64,000 nt of DNA from CAXMQZ01 sp963719055 (GCA_963719055.1 CAVRAU010000015.1:1-64000), one strand, 5' to 3'; positions 52,737 through 62,513 are shown, counted from the stretch's first letter. Translations and numbers: made by a program. Notes: generated by a model not told the origin, from the sequence alone.

Positions 52737-52761
52737 CAGTCGAGTAGGAATCCCGTACCCT
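52733..52761 (+). promoter_or_regulatory. Sigma70-like promoter for the yceD-rpmF-fab-trp gene run
   Basis: Perfect -35 TTGACA (52733-52738), 17-base spacer, and -10 TACCCT (52756-52761, 3 of 6). The -35 contains the stop codon of the gene upstream. It is 28 bases before the yceD ATG, which has its own GGGGAGG Shine-Dalgarno. Confidence 0.5.
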
Positions 52762-52789
52762 CTCTCGTCGGCTTGGGGAGGCTGGTGCG

Positions 52790-53311
52790 ATGAAGATCCG
52801 TCTTGACAAGATCGGTGCCGAACCTCTCAGGTGGCAAGAAGCAGTTTCGATACCCGCAGCGAGTCTGGAGCGAACCCAGCTACTGGATTTGAGTGAGGTC
52901 TCGTGGGCGGGGCAGGTGTGGATGGAGAGTCCAGAGTACCGTTTCGAAGCCACCTACTCTTACCAGCAGACCGTGGCTTGCGACCGGTGCTTGACTCCTC
53001 TCGTGCAGCCTGTAGATGGGGAGGTCCGGCTGATGCTGATTGCCAACGCGCCTCAACCGACGGAAGAAGAGGTCGAATTGGGTACCGAGGATCTCGAGAT
53101 CCTCTATCTGGAAGGAGACGAATTCGACCTAGATGAGATCCTGATCGAGCAACTGCAGCTCAACGTACCCATGCGGGCAATTTGCCAAGAGGACTGTAAG
53201 GGTCTGTGCCCGAATTGTGGCAGTAATCGGAATCTGGAGACATGTAGCTGCGACGAGGCTAGAATAGATCCCCGATTGGAAGCCCTTCGTGGTCTTAAAG
53301 GTGAGAACTGA
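52790..53311 (+). CDS. yceD: YceD / DUF177 protein
   Basis: 173 residues. The family pattern is present: VACDRCLTPLVQPVDGEVRL (CxxC), an acidic middle (EEVELGTEDLEILYLEGDEFDL), DEILIEQLQLNVPMRAICQEDCKGLCPNCGSNRN (Cys cluster) and DPRLEALRGL at the end. YceD contributes to 23S rRNA accumulation and is commonly encoded just before rpmF, as here. Cytosolic. Start supported by GGGGAGG. Confidence 0.92.
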   Translation: MKIRLDKIGAEPLRWQEAVSIPAASLERTQLLDLSEVSWAGQVWMESPEYRFEATYSYQQTVACDRCLTPLVQPVDGEVRLMLIANAPQPTEEEVELGTEDLEILYLEGDEFDLDEILIEQLQLNVPMRAICQEDCKGLCPNCGSNRNLETCSCDEARIDPRLEALRGLKGEN

Positions 53312-53350
53312 AGGCCCCGGGCCAGATGAGTAGAAAGAGGTTGACGAGCC

Positions 53351-53536
53351 ATGGCGAATCCAAAACGAAGACACTCGAAAGCGCGACGAGATCGACGTCG
53401 GTCTCATGATGCCTTGAGCCATCCCGCCAGTTCGACTTGTCCCAATTGCGGTGAGATCAAGATCCCGCACCGGGCCTGCAGTCACTGTGGTCACTACCGA
53501 GGTCGCGAAGTCATCGAGCCCAAAGAAGCTATTTAG
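53351..53536 (+). CDS. rpmF: Ribosomal protein bL32
   Basis: 61 residues. MANPKRRHSKARRDRRRSH is the typical basic N-terminus, followed by the zinc-binding CPNCGEIKIPHRACSHCGHY (two CxxC pairs) and GREVI. Four-cysteine (C+) form of L32. Preceded by a AAAGAGG Shine-Dalgarno and 39 bases after yceD. Confidence 0.97.
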   Translation: MANPKRRHSKARRDRRRSHDALSHPASSTCPNCGEIKIPHRACSHCGHYRGREVIEPKEAI

Positions 53537-53593
53537 ATCCTGGTGGGACCGGTTGCCGCTCAAACTGGATTTCAGGCAATAATGCACTGCACG

Positions 53594-53623
53594 GCGCCCG
53601 CCGAATGCGAGCGGAGCGGGCGC
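53594..53623 (+). other. GC-rich hairpin between rpmF and plsX
   Basis: GCGCCCGC (53594-53601) pairs perfectly with GCGGGCGC (53616-53623) across a 14-base loop, ending 15 bases before the plsX ATG. No T-run follows. It may act as a processing or stability element between the ribosomal and lipid genes, or hide the plsX start region. Confidence 0.4.
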
Positions 53624-53638
53624 TGTTCGAGCGTCTAG

Positions 53639-54700
53639 ATGGAGCGCTCCAAAATACATGTCGCCGTCGATGCCATGGGTGGCGACTTCGCCCCTCAGGC
53701 CACCGTCACAGGTGCCTTTCAGGCGGCTGTCGACCATGGCATCCCGATCCTCCTTGTGGGGCAGCGGCAGCCCCTCGAAGAGAAGCTGAAAGCTCTGGGT
53801 GACCATCGAGGTCTGGTGGAGATCATCCACGCCGGCGAAGTGGTGGGGATGGACGAACCCGCGATTACACCGATTCGCAAGAAGCGAGATTCATCCATCC
53901 GGGTCTGTGCGGAGTTGGTCAAGGAAGGGCGGGCGCAGGCGATGATGACGGCCGGCAACACCGGCGCTGCGATGATCGTGGCCAAGATGGTCATCGGCGC
54001 CATCAAGGGAGTGGATCGACCCGCTCTGGCGGCTGTCCTACCCAATCTCCGGGGCAGCACAGTGGTCTTGGATGTCGGTGCCAATATCGATAGCCGGGCG
54101 TCTCATCTGCGACAGTTTGCAGTCATGGGCTACTTCTACGCTCAAGAAATCCTCGGCACTAGCTCGCCTCGGGTCGGCTTGATGTCCGTCGGCGAGGAAG
54201 AGACCAAGGGGACGGACCTGACGCGAGAGGTGTTTCAGGAAATGCAGGATTCGGGTTTCAACTTCATCGGCAACGTCGAGGGCAGCGATGTCTTCAAGGG
54301 GACGGTCGATGTGGTGGTCTGCGACGGATTTGTGGGCAACGTGATTCTCAAGAGCGCCGAGGGTCTGGCCGGCACCGTAGCCAGCATGATGCGGGAGGAA
54401 CTGGCACGTTCGTGGAGAACTCGTCTGGGCTATCTCCTGGCACGCCCGGCCTTCGCCGGATTTCGCAAGCGTGTGGACTATCGCGAATATGGTGCGGCGC
54501 CGCTTCTGGGGGTCGAGGGAGGTTGCTTCATCGGCCATGGTCGTTCGAACCCGAAAGCGGTTCGCAACTCGATTCTGCGGGCCGTGGAGTTCTGTGAGGC
54601 CGATCTGCACATCCGGCTTCGCGACAAGGTTGCCGATCTGCATGACCGTGAAGATCGGTTGCTCCGCTTGTCCGAGTCGCAGAAGATGGAGGTCTCGTGA
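53639..54700 (+). CDS. plsX: Phosphate acyltransferase PlsX
   Basis: 353 residues; converts acyl-ACP to acyl-phosphate for phospholipid synthesis, peripheral to the inner membrane. IHVAVDAMGGDFAPQATV at the N-terminus, MTAGNTGAAMIVAKM, VVLDVGANIDSRASHLRQFAVMG, VGLMSVGEEETKGTDL, CDGFVGNVILKSAEG and EYGAAPLLGVEGGCFIGHG are family landmarks. No strong Shine-Dalgarno at ATG 53639. The stop overlaps the fabD GTG (GTGA). Confidence 0.96.
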   Translation: MERSKIHVAVDAMGGDFAPQATVTGAFQAAVDHGIPILLVGQRQPLEEKLKALGDHRGLVEIIHAGEVVGMDEPAITPIRKKRDSSIRVCAELVKEGRAQAMMTAGNTGAAMIVAKMVIGAIKGVDRPALAAVLPNLRGSTVVLDVGANIDSRASHLRQFAVMGYFYAQEILGTSSPRVGLMSVGEEETKGTDLTREVFQEMQDSGFNFIGNVEGSDVFKGTVDVVVCDGFVGNVILKSAEGLAGTVASMMREELARSWRTRLGYLLARPAFAGFRKRVDYREYGAAPLLGVEGGCFIGHGRSNPKAVRNSILRAVEFCEADLHIRLRDKVADLHDREDRLLRLSESQKMEVS

Positions 54701-55644
54701 CGAGGAGAGTGGCGTTCGTATTCCCCGGACAGGGCTCACAGTCTGTGGGGATGGGGCGGGGCTGGGTCGACCGGTATCCGAGCGCGCGTCTAGCCTTTGA
54801 GGAGGCCGACGACACGCTGGGCATGTCGCTCTCGGCACTTTGTTGGTCGGGGCCCGAGGAGGACCTGCAGTTGACCGCCAACACGCAGCCCGCGCTGCTG
54901 GCGAGCTCGGTTGCCATCCTCCGAGTTCTGCAGGAGGTCGGGGTCGAGCCGGTGGTCGTCGCGGGTCACAGCCTGGGGGAATACTCGGCGCTGGTCGCCG
55001 CGGGGAGCCTCGAGTATGGAGACGCACTGCAGCTCGTTCGTCGTCGCGGAGAAGCCATGCAGGAGGCGGTCCCGGTGGGCCAGGGCTCGATGGCGGCGAT
55101 CCTCGGTCTGGATGACGACGAGGTTCGAGCCGCGGCCTCACAAGCCTCCAGTGAGGAGGTCTGCACGGTTGCCAACCTGAATGCGCCCGGCCAGATCGTG
55201 ATCGCCGGACACACGCGAGCGGTCGAGCGCGCCGTCGAGCTGTGCAAGGAGCGGGGCGCTCGGCGGGCGATTCTCTTGCCCGTCTCAGCGCCGTTCCACA
55301 GTCCTTTGATGGCGCCGGCGCGCGAGAGCCTGACCCCGTTTCTCCGCCAAACGACGTTCGAGGACCCCGGGGTACCCGTGGTCACCAACATCGATGCGGC
55401 GCCGGCGGGGACCGGAGATGAGGCTCGCGATGCCTTGAGACGTCAGATCGATGGTCCGGTGCGTTGGGTCGAGTCGGTGGAGTGGATGGCCGCGCAAGGC
55501 GGGGCGGAGTTGTTCGCGGAAGTCGGGCCTGGAAAGGTACTGACAGGTCTCAATCGACGGATTGCACCGCAGATCAAGACGGTCAGTCTGAATGAGCCGG
55601 CGGGACTCGAAACGTTACAGGAAAGGTTGGGCGAATCCACATGA
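54697..55644 (+). CDS. fabD: Malonyl-CoA:ACP transacylase
   Basis: 315 residues; loads malonyl groups onto ACP. VAFVFPGQGSQSVGMG, catalytic Ser in VVAGHSLGEYSALVAAG, oxyanion/Gln region VGQGSMAAILGL, APGQIVIAGH, catalytic His in SAPFHSPLMAPA and EVGPGKVLTGLNRRI are all present. GTG start overlaps plsX; stop overlaps fabG (ATGA). Confidence 0.96.
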   Translation: MTRRVAFVFPGQGSQSVGMGRGWVDRYPSARLAFEEADDTLGMSLSALCWSGPEEDLQLTANTQPALLASSVAILRVLQEVGVEPVVVAGHSLGEYSALVAAGSLEYGDALQLVRRRGEAMQEAVPVGQGSMAAILGLDDDEVRAAASQASSEEVCTVANLNAPGQIVIAGHTRAVERAVELCKERGARRAILLPVSAPFHSPLMAPARESLTPFLRQTTFEDPGVPVVTNIDAAPAGTGDEARDALRRQIDGPVRWVESVEWMAAQGGAELFAEVGPGKVLTGLNRRIAPQIKTVSLNEPAGLETLQERLGEST

Positions 55645-56390
55645 GCATGTTCAGACTGGAAGGCAGGACGGCTCTTGTAACCGGGGCTTCGCAAGGGATC
55701 GGTGAGGCCATAGCCCGCCACCTGGCGGCCCAGGGTGCCCGAGTCATCGTCGCGGCTCGCAGTCTCGAGAAGCTGGAGAGGCTGGCGGCCGAGTTGAGGT
55801 CCGCTGGCTCCGAAATCCATGTTCTGGCGCTCGACTTGGCTGTAGCCGAACAGATTGGTGCCCTGATCCAAGAGCTGCCCGACCCGTTTGCCGAGATCGA
55901 TATTCTGGTCAACAACGCCGGAATCACAGCGGACAACCTCTTGGTCCGAATGAAGCTGGAAGAGTGGGAGAGGGTTCTGCGAATCAATCTCACGGGCGCC
56001 TTTGCGGTGACCCGAGCGGTCAGCCGGGGAATGATGCGCCGACGGTGGGGGAGGATCATCTCGATCTCCTCGGTGGTGGGTCTCATGGGCAACGCGGGGC
56101 AAGCGAACTATGCCGCCGCCAAGGCTGGTCTCGTCGGTTTCAGCAAGTCACTGGCGCGCGAGATCGCGGCCAGGAATGTGACGGTCAACGTGGTGGCACC
56201 CGGGTTCATCGACACCGCCATGACCGATCAGATCCCGGAGAAGAGTCGTCAGGAGCTGCTCGGTGCCATTCCCTTGAAACGTCTGGGGGGAGTGGACGAC
56301 GTCGCCGCGGCTGTGGCTTTTCTGGCCAGCGACGAAGCCGGCTACATCACCGGGCATGTGCTCAACATTTCAGGAGGTCTCTATATCTGA
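55641..56390 (+). CDS. fabG: 3-oxoacyl-ACP reductase
   Basis: 249 residues, classical SDR. Cofactor motif TGASQGIGEAIARHL, NNAGITADNLLVRM, active-site Ser in SISSVVGLMGNAGQ, Tyr and Lys in NYAAAKAGLVGFSKSLA, and PGFIDTAMTDQIPE as in FabG. Ends GHVLNISGGLYI. Translationally coupled to fabD. Confidence 0.96.
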   Translation: MSMFRLEGRTALVTGASQGIGEAIARHLAAQGARVIVAARSLEKLERLAAELRSAGSEIHVLALDLAVAEQIGALIQELPDPFAEIDILVNNAGITADNLLVRMKLEEWERVLRINLTGAFAVTRAVSRGMMRRRWGRIISISSVVGLMGNAGQANYAAAKAGLVGFSKSLAREIAARNVTVNVVAPGFIDTAMTDQIPEKSRQELLGAIPLKRLGGVDDVAAAVAFLASDEAGYITGHVLNISGGLYI

Positions 56391-56408
56391 AGCCGCGGGC
56401 CACAGTCG

Positions 56409-56437
56409 TAGACTGCCGCCTACCAATATGCTACAAA
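56409..56437 (+). promoter_or_regulatory. Possible internal promoter before acpP
   Basis: TAGACT (56409-56414), 17-base spacer and TACAAA (56432-56437), each 4 of 6 to consensus, in the 111-base fabG-acpP gap. An extra promoter for the highly expressed ACP gene is reasonable, but the match is weak. Confidence 0.3.
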
Positions 56438-56501
56438 GCACTACCAAAGTAGCTCTCAAATCAGCTGGACCATCGAGTCCAAACAAAGGAGAGGAAGATC
56501 T

Positions 56502-56744
56502 ATGTCTGTTGGTGACAAGGTAAAGAGCATTATTGTGGAGCAGCTGGGTGTGGATGCCGACGAGGTGACCCCCGAGGCCAGCTTCACCGACGATCTCGGT
56601 GCCGACTCGCTGGACATCGTGGAGTTGGTTATGGCTTTCGAAGAGGAGTTCGGAATCGAGATTCCCGATGAAGATGCGGAGAAGATCGGCCGAGTCAAGG
56701 AAGCCATCGGCTACATCGAGTCACAGGCCAGCGCCGGGGACTGA
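56502..56744 (+). CDS. acpP: Acyl carrier protein
   Basis: 80 residues, acidic. GADSLDIVELVMAFEEEFGIEIPD carries the phosphopantetheine-attachment Ser in the DSL motif (near residue 37). GGAGAGGAAG upstream is the strongest Shine-Dalgarno in the operon, in line with high ACP demand. fabF follows after three bases. Confidence 0.98.
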   Translation: MSVGDKVKSIIVEQLGVDADEVTPEASFTDDLGADSLDIVELVMAFEEEFGIEIPDEDAEKIGRVKEAIGYIESQASAGD

Positions 56745-56747
56745 CGA

Positions 56748-58002
56748 GTGGGTCCGTACCCGCGTCGGCGGGTCGTCGTCACTGGGGTGGGGCTGGTTTC
56801 GCCTCTCGGTGTCGGTACCGAGGTCACTTGGCGACGCCTCTTGGCGGGCGAGAGCGGCGTCGGTCCCATCACCCGTTTCGATGCGACCGAGTACCCGTCA
56901 CGCATTGCGGGAGAGGTGCCTGACTTCGATCCCCTGCAGTACATCGACAAAAAGGACCTGAAGAAGACCGAGCGCTTCATCCAACTGGCACTAGCTGCCA
57001 GCCAGGAAGCCCTCGATGATTCGGGACTCGTCATCGACGAGGACAACGCCGATCGCGTCGGTGTCATCATCGGTTCGGGAATCGGTGGTCTGCCGCTCAT
57101 CGAGCGCACGCATACCAAGCTTCTCGAGAAGGGCCCCAAGCGGATCTCGCCGTTCTTCATCCCGGGTTTGATCGTCAATATGGCGGCCGGTCAGGTGTCG
57201 ATCCAGCATGGTGCCCGGGGGCCGAACTCGGCGCCCTGCACTGCCTGTACCTCGGGTCTGCATGCGGCGGGTGATGCCTTCCGCCAGATTCAGTCCGGCT
57301 TTGCCGAGGCCATGATCGCTGGCGGCACCGAGGGAGTTGTGACGCCTCTTTCGGTGGGCGGGTTCTGTTCCATGAAGGCGCTGTCGACTCGCAACGACGA
57401 GCCCGAGAAGGCTTCCCGACCGTGGGACAGGGATCGAGACGGGTTCGTCATGGGAGAAGGGTCGGGCATCGTGATCTTGGAGTCCTTGGAATCGGCGACC
57501 GAGCGCGGAGCCAAGATCTACGCCGAGATCCTCGGTTACGCTATGACCGCAGACGCTTACCATATCTCCGCACCCCACCCAGAGGGGGTCGGGGCGTCCC
57601 GGGTGATGGTCGGGGCACTTGGCAGATGCCGAGTTGCCGCCGGAGAGTGTCGACTACATCAACGCGCACGGCACCTCGACTCCACTGGGCGATTTGGCCG
57701 AGGTCAAGGCCATCAAAGAGGTCTTTGGAGATCACGCCTACAACCTGGCGGTCTCTTCGACCAAGTCCTCGACGGGCCATCTCCTCGGGGCCGCCGGAGG
57801 TCTCGAGACCGGGGTCCTCGCTCTGGCGCTGGATCAGCAGATTCTTCCTCCAACCATCAATTTGGATGACCCGGGTGCAGGGTGTGATCTGGATTTCGTC
57901 CCCCATACGGCCCGCAAGTCCGAGGTGGAGATCGGCCTCACCAATTCCTTTGGTTTTGGCGGTAGCAATGGGGCCCTGATTCTTCGCCGCTGGACCGAGT
58001 AG
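56748..58002 (+). CDS. fabF: 3-oxoacyl-ACP synthase II, one frame shift
   Basis: About 417 residues; elongating condensing enzyme. RRVVVTGVGLVSPLGVG at the start (GTG 56748), catalytic Cys in PCTACTSGLHAAGDA, then the two His in YINAHGTSTPLGD and SSTKSSTGHLLGAAGG, and NSFGFGGSNGALIL at the end. The frame changes once near 57617: the first frame reads RVMVGAL and the second resumes LADAELPPESVDYINAHG. Both halves are fully conserved, so an indel in the sequence is most likely. Confidence 0.94.
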
Positions 58003-58015
58003 CCGCTCCAGCAGG

Positions 58016-59489
58016 TTGCAGACTCGAGCGCTGATTGTCGCGACCCTCACCGCAGCTCCTACCGAGGAGCGCTTGGTGGAGTTGTCGGCGTCGGCCGACG
58101 TGTTGGAAGTCCGCGAGGATCTGGTCAAGGGGCTGGATCCGGATTGGCTGCGTTCGGTCTTTTCCGGTCAGCTGCTCTACACCTTGCGCAGTCGAGAGGA
58201 GGGGGGGAGATCGGAGTCTTCGGGTAATCGCCGCCACCGGCGAATCCTCGAGGCCTCGCGGAATTTCGATCTCGTCGATCTGGAAATGCAACGGGATTTC
58301 TCCCCGGCTCTTCTCAGCTCGATCGAGCCGAGCCAACGAATCATCTCCTGGCATGGTCCACCCTCGTCTCTGGTCTCGCTCCAGGGGGTTCTCGATCAGA
58401 TGTCGAGCGAGGCCGCCCGCTACTACAAGATCATTCCGGGTGCCGAGCAGCCACGCCAGGAGATGGCGCCCCTGGCTCTGCTGCACTCGGCCGGGCGCCA
58501 GGATCTCATCGCTTTTGCGTCGGGTCGTATCGGAACCTGGACACGCTTGATCGCGCCCCGTTTGGGGGCTCCCGTCGTCTATGGAGCGACGAGCGATGTC
58601 CCAGGGGCGCCCGGCCAGCTGAGCGTCGAGCGTCTCGCTGAGGGACTTCGACTTGCCGAGGTTGGCACCGGTGACCGAGCTCTTCGGCCTTGTGGGTAAC
58701 GGGATCGAGCACAGTCTCTCACCGCGGCTGCACAATCACTTCTATCGTCGACTGAACATGCCGTACCTGTACCTGCCCTTTCATGTCGAGGCCTTTGGAG
58801 AGTTCTGGCTCGAGGTCGTGGAGAGCGGTGCCTTCGAGGAGTTGGGGTTTCAGCTGCGGGGACTCAGTGTGACGTCCCCTTTCAAGCGCATCGCCTCGGC
58901 GGTCGGAGGGGCCTGCAGTCCTCTGGTGGAGTGGCTGGGCTCAGCCAACACCCTGGTCCGCCGTCAAGGGGTTTGGGAGGCGGAATCCACGGACGGCGAT
59001 GGAGTGACGGTTTCCCTGCAGGCCCTTTTGGGCAGCGTCGAAGGATTGCCCGCCGTGGTACTGGGTGCCGGTGGGGCGGGGCGGGCTGCCGTGGTGGCCC
59101 TGCGGGACCGGGGAGCTGAAGTGACCTTGGTCAATCGGGGCGATGAACGCGGCAAGCGAGCTGCCGCTGAGCTCCGCGTTCCCTTCCGCAGCTTGGCAGG
59201 CTTCGACCCGGAGGAAGCCCGGATCCTGGTGCATGCGACTCCCCTGGGGAGAGCTGCCGACGACCCGCTGCCGGTGGATCCCGCTCGATTGGCCAAAGAT
59301 GCCGTCGTGGTGGATCTGGTGTACCTGCCGAACCAGGCTACCCGTCTGGTACAGGAGACCCGAGCTGCGGGACGCCAAGCCATCGACGGCCGCGAGGTCC
59401 TGGTCGGGCAGGCCATCTCGCAGTTTCTCTTGATGACGGGGCACGATATGCCCCATGAAGAGGCCAGACAGACGGTGGGTCTGACATGA
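58016..59489 (+). CDS. aroDE: Bifunctional 3-dehydroquinate dehydratase (type I) / shikimate dehydrogenase, one frame shift
   Basis: About 490 residues. AroD part (from TTG 58016): VLEVREDLVKGLDP, YTLRSREEGG, ISWHGPPSS (His) and ARYYKIIPGA (Schiff-base Lys). AroE part: FGLVGNGIEHSLSPRLHNHFY, SVTSPFKRIA (catalytic Lys), VVLGAGGAGRAAVVAL (NADP motif) and AIDGREVLVGQAISQF. Between them the AroD frame runs on 15 codons past the natural junction, while the AroE frame reads LPRLAPVTELFG straight into the domain, as in known AroDE fusions; I infer one gene with a single indel near 58650. Two overlapping genes is the alternative. Stop overlaps trpE. Confidence 0.85.
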
Positions 59490-60914
59490 GTCGTCGAGCC
59501 CGACCGCATGTGCGCGAGTTCCTGGCCGACACGTTGACGCCACTGGGGGTCTATGCGCGCCTGGCGACTCTGTCACCCACCCGGTTTCTTTTCGAGAGTG
59601 TGACCGGTGGCGAAACCGTGTCCAGATACAGCTTCATGGGCGCCGCGCCCTGGGGCACCTATCGCCTTTTCCAGGATCGCCTCGAGCTCGATAAGGACGG
59701 GCAACGACGAGCATCTGGAGGGCCCACCTCTAGAAACCCTGCAAGCCGAGCTGGAAGGCATCCGGTCGGATTGGGGTCCGCTGCCTCTGACCGGTGGCTA
59801 CGTGGGATATCTGGGGTACGACTTCGTCCGTCTGCTGGAAGACCTACCGACCTCTGCAAACGATAGTTCTGAGTTGCCATTGGCCTTGCTGGCACGGTTC
59901 GACAGTCTGGTCATCTTCGACCATGCGCATCAGAAGGTCCTCGCCATCGCCAACGAGGTGGAGGGCCTGGTGAGCCGGCAAGAGGCCGAGTCTCAGCTCG
60001 AGGTCTTGACGGAGTTGCTGACCGAAGCGGGGCAGGGGAGCGCGGTCGAGGTGCCCCGGACCGCCGGCACCGTGCCGGTCGAGCCGTCGCCGAGCATGAC
60101 CGGTGAGGAGTTTCAAGCCGCGGTGGAGCGGGCCAAGGAATACATTGCGGCTGGGGATATCTTCCAGGTCGTACTGGCCCGTCGTTGGCGGATGGACTTG
60201 GACCTCGAGCCTCTGGCACTGTACCGAGCTCTGCGCACGGTCAACCCCAGTCCCTACATGGTTCTCATGGAGTCTCCCGATGTGGCGCTGGTGGGCGCCT
60301 CTCCAGAGATGCTGGTGAGGAAGACCGGGAGGAGGCTCGAGACGCGTCCGATCGCAGGTACTCGGCCCCGGGCGAGCGATCCGGACGAAGACCGGGCTCT
60401 GGCCTGCGAGCTCCTGGCCGATGAGAAAGAGCGCTCTGAGCATGTGATGCTGGTCGATCTGGGGCGCAACGATCTCGGTCGTGTCGCCGCTGCCGGGAGC
60501 ATCGGGCTGCCGAGCTTCATGGAGATCGAGCGCTATAGCCATGTGATGCACATCGTCACCAGCGTCGAAGGGCAGATCGCCGAGAATCTAGGGGCCTTCG
60601 ATGCCTTGCGAGCCTGTTTCCCAGCCGGTACCGTCTCAGGGGCGCCGAAAATCCGAGCCATGGAGATCATCGATGAGTTGGAGCCCGAGTCGCGCGGGCC
60701 GTATGCGGGGGCAGTAGGCTATCTCTCCTATGGCGGGGACATGGACACCTGTATCACCATTCGAACTCTCGTCATCCGTCCCGGCGAGATCTCGGTGACC
60801 TCCGGGGCGGGCATTGTCGCCGACTCCGATCCCCGAGCGGAAGAGAAGGAGACAGAGAGCAAGGCGGCCGCGACTCTGGCAGCGGTGGCACTGGCGGCGA
60901 GGATCCCCACATGA
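59486..60914 (+). CDS. trpE: Anthranilate synthase component I, one frame shift
   Basis: About 476 residues; chorismate to anthranilate with TrpG. The feedback-site region LFESVTGGETVSRYSFMG is near the N-terminus; after a shift near 59700 come GGYVGYLGYDFVRLLE, FQVVLARRWRMDL, VGASPEMLVRKTGRRLETRPIAGTRPR, VDLGRNDLGRVA, and ACFPAGTVSGAPKIRAMEIIDELE. All catalytic segments present. ATG overlaps the aroDE stop and the stop overlaps trpG. Confidence 0.95.
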
Positions 60915-61483
60915 TCCTCGTGGTCGACAACTACGACTCCTTCACCTACAACCTGGTGCAGCTGTTATGGGGCCGTGGGTTGGAGGTGGAGGTATTGCGC
61001 AACGACGTCGAGCCGGCGTCAGAGATGTTGAAGCGGAGACCCAGCGGCATCATCCTGTCTCCAGGGCCGGGGCGACCAGAGGATGCCGGGATCTGTCTCG
61101 ATCTCTTGGACCTGCGTCCCGGGATTCCTCTTCTGGGAGTCTGCCTGGGGCACCAGGCTCTGGGTATGGCCTGTGGGGCGCGGGTGACACGGGCGGCGGA
61201 GCTGATGCACGGCAAGACTTCACAGGTCACCCACACCGGCGTGGGGATTTTCGCGGGTCTGCCCGATCCGTTCGTGGCCACTCGCTATCACAGTCTCGAC
61301 ATCCGAGAAGATACGCTGCCCGAAGAGTTGGTGCCGGTGGCCTGGAGCGAAGACCGGACCCTGATGGCCATGCACCATTCGCGGTATCCCTACTGGGGGG
61401 TACAGTTTCATCCCGAGTCGATCCTCACCGAAGTGGGACCGCGGCTTGTCGACAACTTTCTCGAGCTCTGTACCGATGAGTAG
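60911..61483 (+). CDS. trpG: Anthranilate synthase component II (glutamine amidotransferase)
   Basis: 190 residues. NYDSFTYNLVQLL, SPGPGRPEDAG, nucleophile Cys in LGVCLGHQALGMACG, and His-Glu in WGVQFHPESILTE complete the class I amidotransferase triad. Supplies ammonia to TrpE. Not fused to trpD, which starts eight bases before the trpG stop. Confidence 0.96.
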   Translation: MILVVDNYDSFTYNLVQLLWGRGLEVEVLRNDVEPASEMLKRRPSGIILSPGPGRPEDAGICLDLLDLRPGIPLLGVCLGHQALGMACGARVTRAAELMHGKTSQVTHTGVGIFAGLPDPFVATRYHSLDIREDTLPEELVPVAWSEDRTLMAMHHSRYPYWGVQFHPESILTEVGPRLVDNFLELCTDE

Positions 61484-62513
61484 CCCCGACAGGTCCCCTC
61501 GCGATCTTCTGGTCCGACTGATCCGCCGCGAGGATCTCTCTCGCGAAGACACCGAACATCTGTTTGGGCTCCTGATGGATGGCCAAATCGGTGAGATCAC
61601 GACGGCAGCCTTGCTCGCGGCGCTGGCAACCAAGGGCGAATCGGCGGAGGAAATCACCGGTGCGGCGACGGCGATGAGGCGACGTCTGGTGGCCATCCCG
61701 ACCCAGCAGTCGGATGTGGTCGATACCTGCGGCACCGGGGGCGATGGGAAGGGAACGTTCAATATCTCAACCGCAGCCGCCATCGTTGCCGCCGCGGCAG
61801 GGGTGCCGGTGGCCAAGCACGGCAACCGTTCGGTCTCCAGCAAGTCGGGCAGCGCCGATGTGCTCGAAGCCCTGGGGGTGGAGATCGAGATGGATCCGGT
61901 GCGAGCCGGAATGGCGCTGGACCAGATGGGTATCGCGTTCCTGTTTGCTCCCCGTCTGCATCCGACCATGCGTCGGGTGATGCCGGTCCGGCGCGAGTTG
62001 GGGGTGCGCACGATCTTCAACATTCTGGGACCCCTGTCCAATCCAGCCGCGGCGCGACGTCAGGTTCTGGGGGTCTATGACGATCGATTGGTGACGCTGT
62101 TGGCCGAGGTGCTCAAACAGCTGGGTTGCGATCATGCCCTGGTGGTCCGGGGAGCGGATGGCCTGGACGAGCTGACCACGACGGCCTCCACCCTCGTGGC
62201 AGAGGTCGAAGGACAGCAGATCCGGCACTATCAGTTGAATCCACGGGACCTGGGCTTTGCCAGGGCTCGGCCCGAGGACCTCCTCGGAGGCCACCCTGAG
62301 CGCAATGCCGAGTTGTTTCTGGAAGTTCTCGATGGCACGACAGGTCCGCTGCTGGATATCTCTCTCCTCAATGCCGGGGCGGCGGTCTACGTGGCTGGCC
62401 TTTGCCCGAACCTTCTCGAGGGTGTGAACCTGGCCCGCCGGGCCGTGGAATCGGGAGCGGCGCGAGCCAAGCTCGAGGAGATGCGGCACTTTCGGGCGGT
62501 TGAGGATCGATGA
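61476..62513 (+). CDS. trpD: Anthranilate phosphoribosyltransferase
   Basis: About 345 residues. VDTCGTGGDGKGTFNISTAA (PRPP site), KHGNRSVSSKSGSADVLEALG, LHPTMRRVMPVRRELGVRTIFN and LGPLSNPA are the ordered TrpD motifs. ATG 61476 lies inside the trpG 3' end; the stop overlaps the trpC start. Confidence 0.96.
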   Translation: MSSPDRSPRDLLVRLIRREDLSREDTEHLFGLLMDGQIGEITTAALLAALATKGESAEEITGAATAMRRRLVAIPTQQSDVVDTCGTGGDGKGTFNISTAAAIVAAAAGVPVAKHGNRSVSSKSGSADVLEALGVEIEMDPVRAGMALDQMGIAFLFAPRLHPTMRRVMPVRRELGVRTIFNILGPLSNPAAARRQVLGVYDDRLVTLLAEVLKQLGCDHALVVRGADGLDELTTTASTLVAEVEGQQIRHYQLNPRDLGFARARPEDLLGGHPERNAELFLEVLDGTTGPLLDISLLNAGAAVYVAGLCPNLLEGVNLARRAVESGAARAKLEEMRHFRAVEDR

